Source: Micrasema longulum
Taxonomy: Eukaryota > Arthropoda > Insecta > Trichoptera > Brachycentridae
DNA length: 64,000 nucleotides
Assembly (NCBI GenBank): GCA_022494885.1
Contig: JAGVSM010004291.1
Span: 59,609 to 123,608 of the forward strand
Direction: 5' to 3'
The translations under genes and the position numbers were made by a program. Shown in pieces: positions 22,696-35,084 of the stretch; the stretch's first letter is position 1, and each line of letters opens with the position of its first letter. The notes beneath the pieces are model-generated. The model had not been told where the DNA came from and made no database searches. It worked only from the letters and a program-made list of their open reading frames with translations.

Positions 22696-23205
22696 TTACA
22701 ACCTATATTTAATATCTATCCATCGGTATGTCTTCGCCATCACCCTCCCAAAAGTATTTCCTTGATGAATTTAATTTATTAGAAATAGCAGCTAGTTCTC
22801 TCCGTCCCTCTGTATATGTTGACGCACTTGATTTACGATCTCTTCTATACACCGTGTGGGGTTCGTCAAATAATTCTCCGCTAAATATTGTATCATAAAG
22901 CTATGCTTTCAGGCTTTCATTAGCCCTTTGTGTAAAATGTTACAAAAGTATTTTAGTAATACTTCTTATATTATTGTACAATAGAGTGGGCCGATGTCGT
23001 ATGCAGTTTTTTTTGGACATCAAAGTGAAAAGGGTTTGAAAAGTTGCATTTTTGATTAATCATGATTTGTAAATAAAAGGTACAAATCATAACTTATTTA
23101 CACAGGTCTGTTTTTGGTTGGTTAGCAGATATTGATTTCAGTAATAAGTCTGCCAAAGTACATTTTGTTTTTTGATAAGTTTAAAATAAATACCTGACCC
23201 TCGCC

Positions 23206-23575
23206 TGATGATGCATAGAGCTATCAATAAAAATACATGCTGTGTATCTTTATCATGTGCACAGAAAGGCAAGGTGGTCAGTCTTACTCTTCAGGTAGCA
23301 ATCTAGGATTAGTGAAATATGCAGTGTAAAACCTCCTTATAAACAAATCTCTCACGTTGAACCTCCCAGGAATCGAACCCAAGCATTATCATGCTTCATC
23401 AAACACGACAATCACTATTCTACGGGGTGGACTTTTCTCCGCACGATTTTTTTTTCCAGGATTTTTACCTCAGAGTAGCCATCGAGTCGAAAACATTCGT
23501 CCAGAATTCTGGTTCTATTTTTAAAATATAACTATTTTCTTCACCCACCTTACCACAGAAAGAATTAATAATCAA
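23206..23575 (-). repeat. S1 SINE with 5-prime module
   Basis: SINE part 23206-23432 (gtggtcagtcttactcttca, CCTCCCAGGAATCGAACCCA, ctattctacggggtgg). Module M at 23433-23575 reads on the minus strand AATGTTTTCGACTCGATGGC then tactctgaggtaaaaatcctgg. The same arrangement occurs at 36645 and 21080. Confidence 0.65.
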
Positions 23576-24012
23576 ATCAGTACAAAAACATGATACTAGA
23601 TAACGTCTTATTATTTTTAATTAAAAAAGATCTTAATATTTTTTTACGTTTTAGATATACCACTATCGTGTATTTTATCGAAAAATGTTTCTAAAATCTA
23701 TTATTTTAAACTTCATAAATCTGTAAAATTTCACTACTTAGTAGAAAAAAAAACCCTTACGACCGTTAAGTTCAGTTTTTTTGATAGCTACGGAAGTATA
23801 AAATGTATAAAATACTATCCTATGACCATTTTCTTTTATAAATGTCTTTAACCCTTATCTTATCAGAACGCAAAAATATTTTTTTAGACATTTGATGGTT
23901 AAAAAGGCTTCAAAATTCTAAAGTTTAACCATTATTTTCTTTTTAACTTGAGGCAATATTATGAATTATTTGTGATTATAAAAAATACTGCAAAGCCGTC
24001 TAAATAAATGCT

Positions 24013-24465
24013 CAAATTTATTTCAACAGAGAGGGAAAACATTTTTGAGAAGGGAATATGTAAGTCTAGGCATTTACAGAGCTTATGACCTGTCATTGGC
24101 TGGTTTCAGTGGCCACTTAACACACTGTGTAATATTTACATTTCTGCCCATGTTTGAACATCCACATTTCCTCAACTCTTTCATCTGTTGGGTTTCAGCT
24201 CTTTCTTCACAAAAGTTAGCAGATAGAAGAGTTGGGGAACTGTGTATGTTTAAACATAGGCAGAATGGTGAATGTTACACAGTGTGTAAAGTGGCCACTT
24301 AAACCAGCCAATGACAGGTCAAAAGCCCTGTAAATGCCTAGACTTCCATCTTTCCTTCTCAAAAATGTTTTCCTTCTCTGTTGAAATAAATTTAAATATG
24401 AACAACTCCCTAGGGAGGAAATCCAGCCAGTCTGCAAGCATTTGGACATAATCAAACATTGTTAA
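24013..24465. repeat. Foldback family, best symmetrical copy
   Basis: Left arm 24013-24195 (TTCAACAGAGAGGGAAAACA, AGTCTAGGCATTTACAGAGC, GGCCACTTAACACACTGTGT, cccatgtttgaacatcc, tcttt catctgttg). The right arm 24196-24465 is its reverse complement plus an extra terminus (aactccctagggaggaaatc, cagtctgcaagcatttggac). The arms diverge modestly. No open frame longer than about 85 codons, and those present merely translate the repeat. Confidence 0.9.
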
Positions 24466-24796
24466 ATAAATGCTATTTTACTCGTGTTTTAGTTCATGAT
24501 AAAAATGAGATCATATCGACCCAGTTTACGCCAAAATCATTAAACCACAATTCTGGAGAAATCTGTTTCACTATTTAAAATGCGTTTTAAATCAATTGCG
24601 TAGATCTTATTATTATGGGTAACTTTAATAGTGCCATGTTTGTAATTTAATACCTCAAGGGCGCTTTGCCAAAAAATTATATTAATAAATCAATTAAATT
24701 TTCACTTTTAAAATTTGTGATTTTAGTAATACAGTTTGCTTTGTTACATTCATTCTAGCAAGAAAGTTTGAGCTACAAATATCTATTGACTGTGTA

Positions 24797-25857
24797 CTAG
24801 GTGTATGCATAAATCTTTTTCGATTTCACCAACAGATGGCACCACCAAACAGTACGCAGCGCATGAATTTGACAATAAGTTAGTTTGTTAGTCTAACATT
24901 TACCTACAAACAAACTCAAGTTGAGTGCGCCAATCAATAGCGTATGTGTTGTATCATTCAGTGATTGTGTTGCCCTTTTTGTGCCTGAAAAAGAACATTT
25001 GCGGCACGCATTCTTTTTCTTATTTAATGAACAAAAGGCTGTGGAAAGTAATCGTTTACTGGTAGAGATATATGGTGAACACGCTCCATCGATTTAAACA
25101 TGTGAGACATGCTTTTGACAGTTAAAACGTTTTGATTTCAATGTGAAAGACAGTGCGCGCTCTGGTAGACCACAAAAATGAGAAGACGAGCAATTGCATG
25201 CATTACTGGATGATGACTCAACTCAAACTCAACAGCAATTGGCAAAAGCATTAAATGTGTGGCAAAAAACAATTAACAGACGTTTACAAGCAATAGAAAA
25301 GATCAATAATCTCGGAAAATAGGTCCTATATGATTTGAATGAACGGCGAAAAGAAAATCACAGTCACTTGTGAAATGCTGCTTCAGCGCCATGAAATAAA
25401 ATCATTTTTGATTAATTGTAATTACACATTGATCAAAAAACGACTGAAATGGGCTAGAAGACATAGCAAAGTGATTTTAATACACGACAATGCGCCATCT
25501 CACACAACAAAACCAGTGAAAGACATCTTGAAATCGCTTGGATGGGACATCCTTCCGCAGCCGCCGTACTCCCTCAACCTGGCGCCATCTGATTATCACC
25601 TTTTTGCATCAATGGGGCACGTGCTCGCAGAGTAGCACTTCAGCAATTTTGGGGAAGTTGGAAAATGGATCTACGAATGGTTTGCTTCAAAAGACAAACA
25701 GTTTTTCTGGAATGGTATTCATAACTTACCTGAAAAATATGTGAAGTTTGTAGACGCCGATGGCCAATATTTAGAATAAACAAAAAATAAATTTCCCTTA
25801 AAAATTACGTGTTTTCTTTACCACCTAAACCAGCAAAAACTTATGCATAAACCAGGG
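24797..25857 (+). pseudogene. mariner transposon relic (DD34D), internally deleted
   Basis: Terminal inverted repeats CTAGGTGTATGCATAAA and, at the right, TTATGCATAAACCAGGG, beside a TA. The body decodes to mariner transposase pieces: FLFNEQKAVESNRLLVEIYG, DSARSGRPQK, LHALLDDDSTQTQQQLAKAL, ARRHSKVILIHDNAPSHTTK, LPQPPYSLNLAPSDYHLFAS, then a C-terminus ending DADGQYLE. The second and third catalytic Asp (HDNAPSH and APSDYHLF) are 34 residues apart, as in mariner. The text jumps from RHEIKSFL to INCNYTLI, removing the block with the first catalytic Asp. Several stops; inactive. Confidence 0.92.
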
Positions 25858-27910
25858 ATTTGCAAATAAAATCTCATTTCCCCCCTGTTGAGAATCTTAT
25901 CTAGAACCATTAACATGATAGACAAAAATGTCATTTTTGTGTCAATTTCAACTTTCTTGATTAATATTATTTTTAATATTTTTGTATGTTTTGAAGAATT
26001 TTGTGGTCAAATTGTTACGACACCGACGCTTGTCTCGCGCAAGGATTTCCAGGTTAAATTACTGAAAAAATACGGTTTTTTCTTTTCGTAACTTTTTTTA
26101 TATCAAGAAATGCTGCCATAGATATGCCAATGAAGTGTCCTATACACCAATTGGTACAAAGAAAGGAATGAATGAATGAATAAGCAATATTGTCAACAAA
26201 CAAACTACTCAAATTATATGGATTTAAAAAAAAATTATACCCTTTATACAAAAACAGTTTAAATACACATAAATGGTACGAACGACGGTTTAATGAAAAT
26301 CAGTAGAGAAAACCAATCTATTATCTTTTTTTAGACAAAAATCCATAGAGGTAGACAGAGAGTCATCAGAAAGCATCTGGATTTTGTAGCAATGTTTTAT
26401 TTTTGGAAATATTTCTGTTTGTATATTGTTTATAAGATAAGGTTTAACTAAGTGTTTAAATTATATTTGTTCAATTATCTAAAACAATTACATTACATAC
26501 ATAGCAAACAAGTACTTTTATGACACCATGAATATAAACAATGTTTTGAGTGTGTCCATATGTTTGTAGATAGTCTGGATTCCCAAATTAATTGCAATTT
26601 CTGATTTTCAGAAACAGAAACCCAGCTAATGACAGGTCACACGCTTTGTGAATACCTAGACTTCCGTATTCCTTTTTCAAAAATGTTTTCGCTATCTTGC
26701 AACACATTGAGATCTAAAAAACTCCCAAAGGTAGAAATCCAGCCTGTCTAGAAACATTTGGACATACTTAAAACATTGCAGATTAAACTAACTGGTATGA
26801 AAAGTAGTAAATATTGGAAAATTATTTGAAAATTTTCAGCTCCTTTACTTCACAAAAGTCAACATGCTAACCCACTTACTAGGATGTATTTGAAAGTTCT
26901 TGTGGCCTATTTTCACATCCGCACATTGCAAAAAGATATCTTTTTTCACTGTTAGGAACGGTAAATTATTTTATTTTTGAAAAAAAAAATATTTATAGAA
27001 TATTTGCGTTTTTTTTAGAATTTGCATTTACGGCCTTCAATTATCGCCATCAGAGAAACTTAAGTATATGCAAAAGTCAAAAGATGGAAGAGTCAAAAGA
27101 ATGTAGATATTTTTACAAACGCAGAATGGTGAATGTTACAACGTGTGTAAAGTGGCCATTGAAACCAGCCAATTGACAAGTCATAAGCCCCATAACTTCT
27201 TAGACTTTCAAATTCCTTTCTCAAAAATGTTTTCTTTCCCTCTTGGAACAAATAAAACCTTAAATGTATTTTGCCCTTGTAAAATTGCTTGTATTTTCTT
27301 ATGTCTGTTTTTTATATTCAAACTATAAGCATTTACTGTACTCCAAACTAGAAATAGAATTTTTATTTTCATGGCGAGAATTTTATTCCGTAATTTCATA
27401 AATACTCAAAATACGCTAGCAGAAAAATACCGTGAATTTAGGGATGGAGTTTCGTATTTTATATTAAAGTAAATTGTCATTATATGTTTAATTTATTTTT
27501 ATCTAGCTAGTTGTACTTGTAGATACACGTAATGGGATTGCATGTTATATGAAATTTGATTTGCATAATGCAACGAGAATGAAACACGTTAAGAACCATG
27601 ACCTCCTTGCTTTGCAGTACCTACTTTATGAAATAATGAAACAGTAAGATTTTTTTTTGGCTTTAACCGTTGCTTTTAAAATATTTTTATTTTTTTGTTT
27701 TCAGTTCAATGAACCTTAAATAATAACATAATATTTTATTATTTTTAAAACATTAAAAAACTGTACATTAGTAAAAAGTATCAATATAAAACAAAGATAA
27801 CATTCGTAAAAATATGAATATTTAACTTGATAATCAAAGTGTGCCTGAATCAAACAAAATGAAAGCTTAAATTTTTAATTTGAAGCACTTACTTTGTGGT
27901 TATTTATCAT
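25858..27910. other. Intron flanking mariner and foldback copies
   Basis: No gene or clear element in 25858-26536 or 27256-27910. The 67-codon frame at 25888-26091 is hydrophobic by AT-rich composition and has no family features. Confidence 0.4.
26537..27255. repeat. Foldback family copy with about 200-bp insertion
   Basis: Forward terminus (AACAATGTTTTGAGTGTGTC), flip at about 26600, reversed arm to 26866 (cacaaaagtcaac), an interruption at 26867-27068, then resumption with gcaaaagtcaaaagatgg and gcagaatggtgaatgttac to 27255. The inserted text (ttcttgtggcctattttcac, tccgcacattgc) resembles 52166-52200. Confidence 0.75.
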
Positions 27911-28293
27911 AATAAAATAAATCAAACAACTTTGTTTTTAACCACTAATTTTTATTTATTTATATTTATTCACCGACCGGTTTTAAAATTAACAAACTTC
28001 TTTTTTAAGGTTTACGTAACTAATGAGTTCTTTCCTATTTTTTTTTTTCATGTTAACTAAATACTACATGTGGAGCCAATAAATCAAGTATTTTATTCCC
28101 TATAAGGGTGGTAATTTGATATCAATATTTTTGGAGGTAGACAGGAGAGGACTAAAAGAAATATTGTTTATTTGGTTATTTATTAGCTTTTTCTTATAAT
28201 TAAAAAGCTTGTTTGCTTTGAAACCGGTCGGTAAAAATATATAAATAAATAAAAATTAATGGTTAAAAACAAAGTGGTTTTATTTATTTTATT
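27911..28293. mobile_element. TIR element with about 80-bp arms
   Basis: Left arm: AACTTTGTTTTTAACCACTA, attTTTATTTATTTATAT, CACCGACCGGTTTTAAAA. The right arm is the complement with few changes (GAAACCGGTCGGTAAAAATA, AATGGTTAAAAACAAAG). The interior is about 200 bp and non-coding. Confidence 0.8.
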
Positions 28294-28547
28294 AAAGTGA
28301 AAGATACTTTAAAAAAATAATTTTAAAAGATAGTTTGAATGTCAAGTCTTTCTATAAAACAATCGTTATAAAAATAATAAACTTAGGTTTGAAAATAATG
28401 TTTAAATAATTTATAACAACAAAGCAAAAATGTCTACTTGGTAATAAATACATTTTTTATAAGAAAACGGACAATAAACATGTTATGGACAGATTGGAAA
28501 ACAAAAGACTTAATTTATCTTTATAGTAAATCATTATTTATTTATAA

Positions 28548-28765
28548 ATGCCCTTAGGATATAGGCCTCTTCCATTTTCTTCTATTTTTTTCGATCGGTT
28601 GCTGCTTGCAGCCAATCTTTACCCCCTACCGCGGCTATGTCGTCGGACCATCTTTTTGAGGTCTTCCGACGCCTCTCTGATTCTCCTGAGGTTTTCATCT
28701 CAAAATGTAAGGGGTCCATCTAGTGGAGTCTTGTCTCGCAACACGTCATTTTTTTCATTCCGCGT
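28548..28765 (-). pseudogene. RTE-like LINE C-terminal tail
   Basis: The minus strand reads RGVGRPQKDG then, with a frame change, RWSDDIAAVGG, KDWLQAATDRKKW and MEEAYI. This is the well-known final block of RTE/Proto2-type polymerase ORFs: a 'GRPQ.RW.DD' line, then 'W...A.DR..W...EAY'. It is short and frame-broken. The plus-strand 82-codon frame here is a shadow. Confidence 0.7.
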
Positions 28766-31139
28766 AATAACAGTACTTGATTTTCCGATTTACTGAAGAT
28801 TACCACTCTTTTTTTTTGTTATACAATGCAAATGTACAAAGGTTTTTTCGCTTATGATATCTAATTGGGCAAAGGCAAAAAGACCTATTATTAACTCAAA
28901 ACAATTTCAAACACAAACATGAAAATAATTTTTCACTAAAATTTCCGAAAAACAAACTTTATGAAAATTGTTTTGAGTGTGATAAATAAATATGAAATAA
29001 ACAAAGCAACTAAAATTATTTTAACTAATTTTAAAACCACCTACGGATTTTTCTGTGCAACCCTAACTGCATGTGAGTAATTGGTGAATTTCATGAATAA
29101 ATAAGTTATATGATGACTGTGAAATCTGTCTGTTTGTCTTTTTGTTTTATATGGAATACGAAAATTTATTAAACTTTAGTTCAGAAATAGTTCAGAGCAA
29201 TCTGTTTTACTGATTAAACATTTATAAATAAACAAGAGGTCATTTATTTATGGACATTAATTTAAATAATTATTAATGTAGGTACATTTTTTGCATCTTT
29301 AATAGTCTGTACCTATTTATTATAATATATAAAAAAGAAAATATTTTTTTATTTAAGGTTTTTGATAATATTTGTTACGTGCCTTGTACCTTTTAAAAGC
29401 TCTGGCACGTTTTTTAAATAATTGTGATTGAGTAGCCTTGGACGCAATGATGTCAAGCCTTTTATATATATATATTTTTAATTTCACAATATTGGTTGTT
29501 AAATAACTTAATTTTTAAAAAGTAACGATTTGTTTATTCATTCAAAAAAAGGATTTTTCAAAAAAAAAATCTTATAATTATTTCTATATGAGTTTTTAAG
29601 ACATTACAAGGAAATATTTTTTTGAATATAATAATAAATTTCATTTGAAAAATTCAGGCAATACAAAAAGTTTATACCGGTAATTTTTTTTTTCTGTTAT
29701 TTTATTTTCTTAAACCTCGTGTATGATCAATTTTACGTTTTTTTTACATTACACTTCTTTTTTTTTATGATATACATATTTCTTATGTTTTATTTATTTT
29801 TATTTGGGAAAAAACAACAGTTTTTACATATATTGTATACAGAAAATAAGAATACATATGAACGAAAATTGTGAAAACAGTCAATAAAATTTTTCCACAG
29901 CGGTGTAAGATATTGATTTAGTACATTATCGGTATCAAAATAAAAGCAATTAACATTTGTAAGGCACTAAAAAGTTTCAAATGAAATAAAACTACTTGTA
30001 CAGTTATAAAAAAATTAGAAACAACATAAATTTCAATTAAAAGAATAAGAAAAGAAAAAAGTTATTTAAATATAATGTAAAAAGTACAAAAATATAAAAA
30101 TGAACATGTATAACAATAGAACATAGAGAACAATAATGAACATTTTGATATAAAATATTTCCATCCATAGTGTATTTTAACTACTAACAAATTATAAGTT
30201 AAAATTCCCACAGGTGGAGTTTCTGGTAGGTACTCAATCATTCATTTACCTGCCTTGGCTTTTAGCCTATTCCCCAAAACAGAATTCTAATCTAGGCAAT
30301 AACTATAAATTGTAATGGATCTACGTACGTCATTCATATTCTCCTGTTCATAGATATTACAACAGAAATAAACGGCACATTTTCCAAATAAATATCAACG
30401 GAAATAAACACTATGTTCTTAAAATATATATGGACGTCTGGACATATTCAGAGCTGTTATCAGTAGTTGGTTCAGGTTAGTTTTTATTTTGTTTTAGATC
30501 TGAGCATATTTTCAGTGCTGCAAAGTAACGTTTATTAATAGTGTTTAATTACATGTTATAGTTTTAATTACTCACTTAGTGTAGAGACTTTTCGTTGAGA
30601 TGATTTTTTTAAGAACAGTTGGTGCATAGATTTTCTAGATCACTGTTATCAATATGTGCACTTTTTGGGTGATCCGGCGTGAGTTGGATTTGACCCGATA
30701 ACCATTGCAGAAGCCATTTTCAGGGTAAACTGTGTATTTTGTACTAGTAATTTGTACCGTGTCGCAGTCGGCAGTAAGCACGTTTCTAAACTTGGTACCC
30801 TGAAAAATCAGCTCTAGTAGAACACTCAATATATCATAGAATTCAAAATAAAGATTTTGCGTAAATCTAGAAATTACAGTACATGAATAATAATAGACGC
30901 AATTTAAGTACATAAACAGCAAATGACATAGATAAAAACGAAGGCGATGGATGGATTGATATTAAACTCAGCGCATTACTTCTACAAAAACACATATTTT
31001 TTCAAAACACAGGATAACCTTAAAAAGATACATGTTTTTAAAACTGGTTTGTTTTACACTCATATATATAAAATATTTCATTATAAGCATTTACTGTAAG
31101 GTACTAAGAAAATTTATTTTCCATTTAAAGATCTTCTGT
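28766..31139. other. 2.4 kb AT-rich intron, nothing recognised
   Basis: Low-complexity A/T text with poly-T runs. A 7-bp stem (ACGTGCC ... GGCACGT, 29388-29415) is probably chance. The minus-strand 95-codon frame at 30635-30922 does not resemble a known protein. Confidence 0.45.
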
Positions 31140-31560
31140 GTTAATGATGGTCATCAGGAGACATCTTGCAAAGTAACATCATCGCATGAGCAGGTGTTGA
31201 TCTCAGATATATTGAATCTGTTCAAGTAGTTCATGAATCCATAATGTCCCGTCAGGATTTGCGTAAGTTTATATCCGACACGCTACAGTTTCCGGAAATC
31301 AAAGACATGGTAAATAGGTGGAAAAAACATATTTGTGACCTTTTCTGTGGGTTCTGTTAAATAAAGATCATTCCACAGCTGTAAAGTTCTGCTTTTTATG
31401 TTTAACTTAGCAAAACTTAGAAAAGTCAGCAAAATCAGGAGTTGTCTTTTTGAAAGTTGCTTCCCGAGCCTTTTTATCCGCTAAAGCGGATGCAGCGGAT
31501 AAGGTGGATGACGCGGACGTCGAGAACCTGATGACTTGTAAATTAAACATGCGTGGTTAA
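31140..31560 (+). other. Codon-like patches of unknown origin
   Basis: Two balanced-composition patches. At 31244-31360 a 38-residue frame starts MSRQDLRKFISDTLQFPEIK and ends CDLFCGFC. At about 31434-31560 an open stretch reads SGVVFLKVASRAFLSAKADA then ADKVDDADVENLMTCKLNMR before a stop. Neither is recognised. They may be coding debris of a mobile element or of an unrelated gene. Confidence 0.25.
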
Positions 31561-31798
31561 GGCTCTCAAGAGACATTCACAGTGTGTTACCTGGCCAACC
31601 AAATTGCCTGTGCCTTCGCAAGGTGATAGTTGTCACCGGAAGTGACAGCGTTCTTTTTTTGTTCCTGAAATAGTCAAACCATCGCACACCTAAAAAAATT
31701 TGAGACACAATTCTCTTAACAATATTTTCGAGTGAGTTTTCATGATTTGCATTCGTAAAAAAGAGTTATTAAAACAACATTTCATTTAAGTGAGTTTA

Positions 31799-32040
31799 CC
31801 ACTTCGTGGTGTAATAGTCAATGCGTTTGCTCACCAAACAAGAGGTCTCGGATTCGATTCCCGACATGGTTGACATAAAATATTGATTTAAAATGGTAAA
31901 AAGCAATGGACTGGCAACTGAAACTTACGACTGATCATCTTACCTTTATGTGATCGAAAAAACGATCCTGATACGCTGCGATTGATATAACAATGCAGTG
32001 CTCTATACACTATTAGGTGCGGAAAAAGAATGGCATTTAA
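31799..32040 (+). repeat. S1 SINE, near full-length
   Basis: Head ACTTCGTGGTGTAATAGTCA, B-box-like CGGATTCGATTCCCGACATG, body ggactggcaactgaaactta, tgatacgctgcgattg, end ATTAGGTGCGGAAAAAGAAT. Confidence 0.75.
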
Positions 32041-32059
32041 CCATTTTTTTACCTGGATC

Positions 32060-32168
32060 ATTTACCATTTGCCTATGTTTGAACATTCATCTCTGTTGTA
32101 ATACCCTAGTTAGTTAAATCCAGTCATTTTCTACAAATATTTGGACAAAATCAGAATAATGTTGATTT
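32060..32168. repeat. Foldback family fragment
   Basis: TTTGCCTATGTTTGAACATT jumps to ATCTCTGTTGTAATA and the reversed terminus (taaatccagtcattttctac, ATTTGGACAAAATCAG). Confidence 0.6.
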
Positions 32169-33379
32169 ATTTCAGGTCTGAGATATAATCACATTTAATA
32201 ATTGCAATGACATTTTAATGTAATTTGGAAAAAAAACAGCATTTTCAAATGGACCATATTATGCAGAAACCATCCAAACCACAATTTGCGAAATTTGACT
32301 TTTTGTTGAGTGCTACTTCATTAATAGCATTGCTGAAGACATGCAATCCAAAATATCAACAAAAGCTTTTTTGGAGAATTTACTCCTAACGCACAACCAA
32401 TAATTTTTTGAAAAAAAAATGTTGAAAACATCCAAGAGAATTGATAGCGATCAGCCTTTTTTCATTAAAAAAATATTTTCACACTTACAAATATTGCAGA
32501 AAAAATTTATCCCTAATGAAGGGAAATTTGGTGATATTTTTTTAATTTTTTTTATTTCACGTTTTACATAGAACTTATTTTAAAATATGAATACCTCACT
32601 GGGCACACCCCGTTTCGAGACATTCATTTACATAATTTAATATATTATACTTATAGTGTCTAAAAAATATATTTAAAATACATATAAAATATTACATATT
32701 CATATTTAAATCCACACAGATATATGCATATATAATTGTAAGAGAAAAAAAAAGAAGAAAAAACAAGAGAAGAAAAAGAAAACAACATTATATTATTAGT
32801 ACAGCTCACACATTTAACTACTGTGCCGACATTAGGTCAAGTAACAAGCTACTGTCAGCAGTATTTGAATGTCATTTTTAAATTGGCCAATGAGTATAAT
32901 AATATATACTCTTGAATAATACATAACTTAAGTGGAATAATCCAGGAAAAAATCCTCTGGCTGGCATAAAGATGGAAAAATAAGATATTTTTAGGTAACG
33001 TTCGTCAGCACCAGGGATGACTGGCGAAGTTGATGGATTTGATATAATATTTTTTTTTTATTCCACAAACATTTAAATGCAATTATGTCAGCTTGCCAAT
33101 TTGTGTGTTGGATGGTTTCTACATAAACTAAGTTATTGACGCTGCTGGGAGCAAGCTAACCATACTCAATTCAAACAACATAGGTTGTTTACAATTAGGG
33201 TCTACTCCCTTATGGGATAATCTGGAGTACAAGTTTCAATGTTTGCACTAATATAGCGTGGAATAATTTACTGTTGTTAGTTATAAATTCATCAATTTAA
33301 CATAATACTTAGTACGTCAATTATATCTTATTTGTGCTACATGAATTATGTAATTTTAATTAAAAACAATAAAGTCAAG
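32169..33379. other. AT-rich intron, nothing recognised
   Basis: No gene seen. A purine-rich run lies at 32748-32790. The 33001-33060 text is slightly GC-richer without other signals. Confidence 0.45.
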
Positions 33380-34000
33380 AATCATTTATTTATTTATTTT
33401 ATTAGGTAAACAAACAGTATGTACACAAATATTGCCAATTTCTTAGTATATAAGGGTAGGACACTCATGCACACACCAAAAAAATTGTTTACGCTTAAAA
33501 CAATAATTTAAATCATGTTCAATATAATAAATGTTAAAGAAACTAAATGAAAAAATATGTATGTAATAATAAAGTCAAATATTTGCTTCTCTCAAAATTT
33601 CTATAATTTTTTACCTTAATTTTACACACATTGTAACAAAAAAATATCAGCCTCGGTAAATTTATTGTTATATTGGTCGCATATTTTAGGTATTGTAGAT
33701 TGTTTAAAATAGTTTTTTGACGCGTTTTCTGTGTAAAACAGAAGATTTTGTCTTGTCGGTCTAGATGACACACGGAATGAAAGTCTTTCAAGTAGGTTGG
33801 GAGAATCAATTGTATTATTTATTAATTTAAATAAAAATAACTGGTCTAATATTATTCTTCGATTTTTAAGAGAGTTTATTCCATGGTACTGCATACTTTC
33901 AGCATGATTAGAAAAGTTAATGTTTAACCGGTAGTCGACCTGTTTAAAAAAAAATTGTTGGACCCTTTCTAGTCTATTAATACATACATTTTAGTAAGGT
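33380..34000 (-). pseudogene. Jockey/CR1-like LINE RT C-terminal remnant
   Basis: The minus strand reads LERVQQFFFKQVDYRLNI, then SLKNRRIILDQLFLFKLINN, TIDSPNLLERLSFRVSS, RPTRQNLLFY and KSTIP-like text. This is the typical C-terminal region following the polymerase domain. 33380-33540 is probably 3-prime UTR. The 5-prime part of the element is absent; frameshifts occur near 33620. Confidence 0.75.
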
Positions 34001-34034
34001 GACTTAATAGGAGTACAATATGTATACATATATA

Positions 34035-34305
34035 TGTTTCAAATAATTGTAGACAGGCTCCATTTCTTTTCTTGGGAGTTATTAACATCTCAATTTGTTG
34101 CAACCGAGAGGGAAAACATTTTCGGAAGAGTAAAGAGTTGAATAAATGTGAATGTTTAAATATAGGCAGAATATTAAATGTCACACAGTGTGTAAAGTTA
34201 CCACTTTAACCAGCCAATGACAAGTCATAAGCCCTGTAAATGCCTAGACTTTTATAAACCATTCTCTAAAATGCTTTCCATCTCTGTTGTAATATGTAAA
34301 CATTA
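34035..34305. repeat. Foldback family copy
   Basis: Forward 34035-34130 (TTGTAGACAGGCTCCATTTC, TTGTTGCAACCGAGAGGGAA) then reversed 34131-34305 (AATATAGGCAGAATATTAAA, ACCAGCCAATGACAAGTCAT, ctgtaaatgcctagactttt). Confidence 0.8.
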
Positions 34306-34444
34306 CTTTACTTAAATATTTTAAAAGAGGTTTCGAAAGTAGGTATATACATTTTTTTAAATCTTATCAAACCTCTTACCAAGCTTTCTCCTAAACCCTG
34401 TTTGATATCAATCCACGTTTTAATATATTTTTTTAATATACTTA

Positions 34445-34500
34445 TTCACCCACTCACACGTACCCACCCTTATTCATTCACACACGCACATAAAGACTTG
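34445..34500. repeat. Degenerate CA-rich tract
   Basis: ttcacccactcacacgtacc and ttcacacacgcacata. Similar tracts of either orientation occur at 20938, 54375 and 56278. Confidence 0.45.
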
Positions 34501-34649
34501 CAAATAAGCACATAAATGAATACAAACGTTGCACATATACAGCAGGGAAATATCACTTTTTTTAAATAATAGTCTGGACACACTGTCTAGTAATTTTTTT
34601 TTTTTTTTGCTAAATATTAGAAGGATTAAAAATATTTTTAAATATCTAA

Positions 34650-34795
34650 TTTTGAATTCCCGGTAAAACGGTCGTTGCATTGGCCATGCCCCTAATACGT
34701 CACGATTCATGATTATTTGTTCCTAGCATTTAAAATTTGTTTCAAACAATATCGCGAATCTTGACGTCACAACAACCAAGGCCAAACACGTCGCG
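34650..34795. repeat. GGCC repeat, copy 2, uninterrupted
   Basis: Contains GTAAAACGGTCGTTGCATTG, ggccatgcccctaatacgtc, CGAATCTTGACGTCACAACA and ccaaggccaaacacgtcgcg. It is the empty-site reference for the nested insertion at 6992-7413. Confidence 0.7.
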
Positions 34796-35084
34796 TTTTT
34801 CTAGCAATGTATTTTTTTTTTTTTTTAAATTATGGGATATTTCCATATTTTGTAAATTCTTTTCTAATACATTACGTATTATTAGATTTTCAGTGAATTT
34901 TTTTAATTGGCTAAAGTATTATTTATATATTATTCATACCTATATTTTATATAATGGCTGTAATAATCTCAACTTAAATAAAAACAAGTAAATAAACAAA
35001 TGGAAAAGTAAGGTTTTATGAACATATTTTGGATTTTAAAACGTGCACATACCTATATAAATACAAAACAGCTCGCAGTTGGCG

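Larger units (their letters stand above)
21723..24012. other. Intron, mostly AT-rich
   Basis: Subranges 21723-22519, 22691-23205 and 23576-24012 contain no recognised gene. A 72-codon frame at 22303-22521 runs into the LINE remnant and has no family features. Confidence 0.4.

Noticed and set aside
29388..29415. 7-bp stem ACGTGCC/GGCACGT as a terminator or regulatory hairpin
   Set aside because: Too short and isolated in AT-rich sequence to separate from chance.
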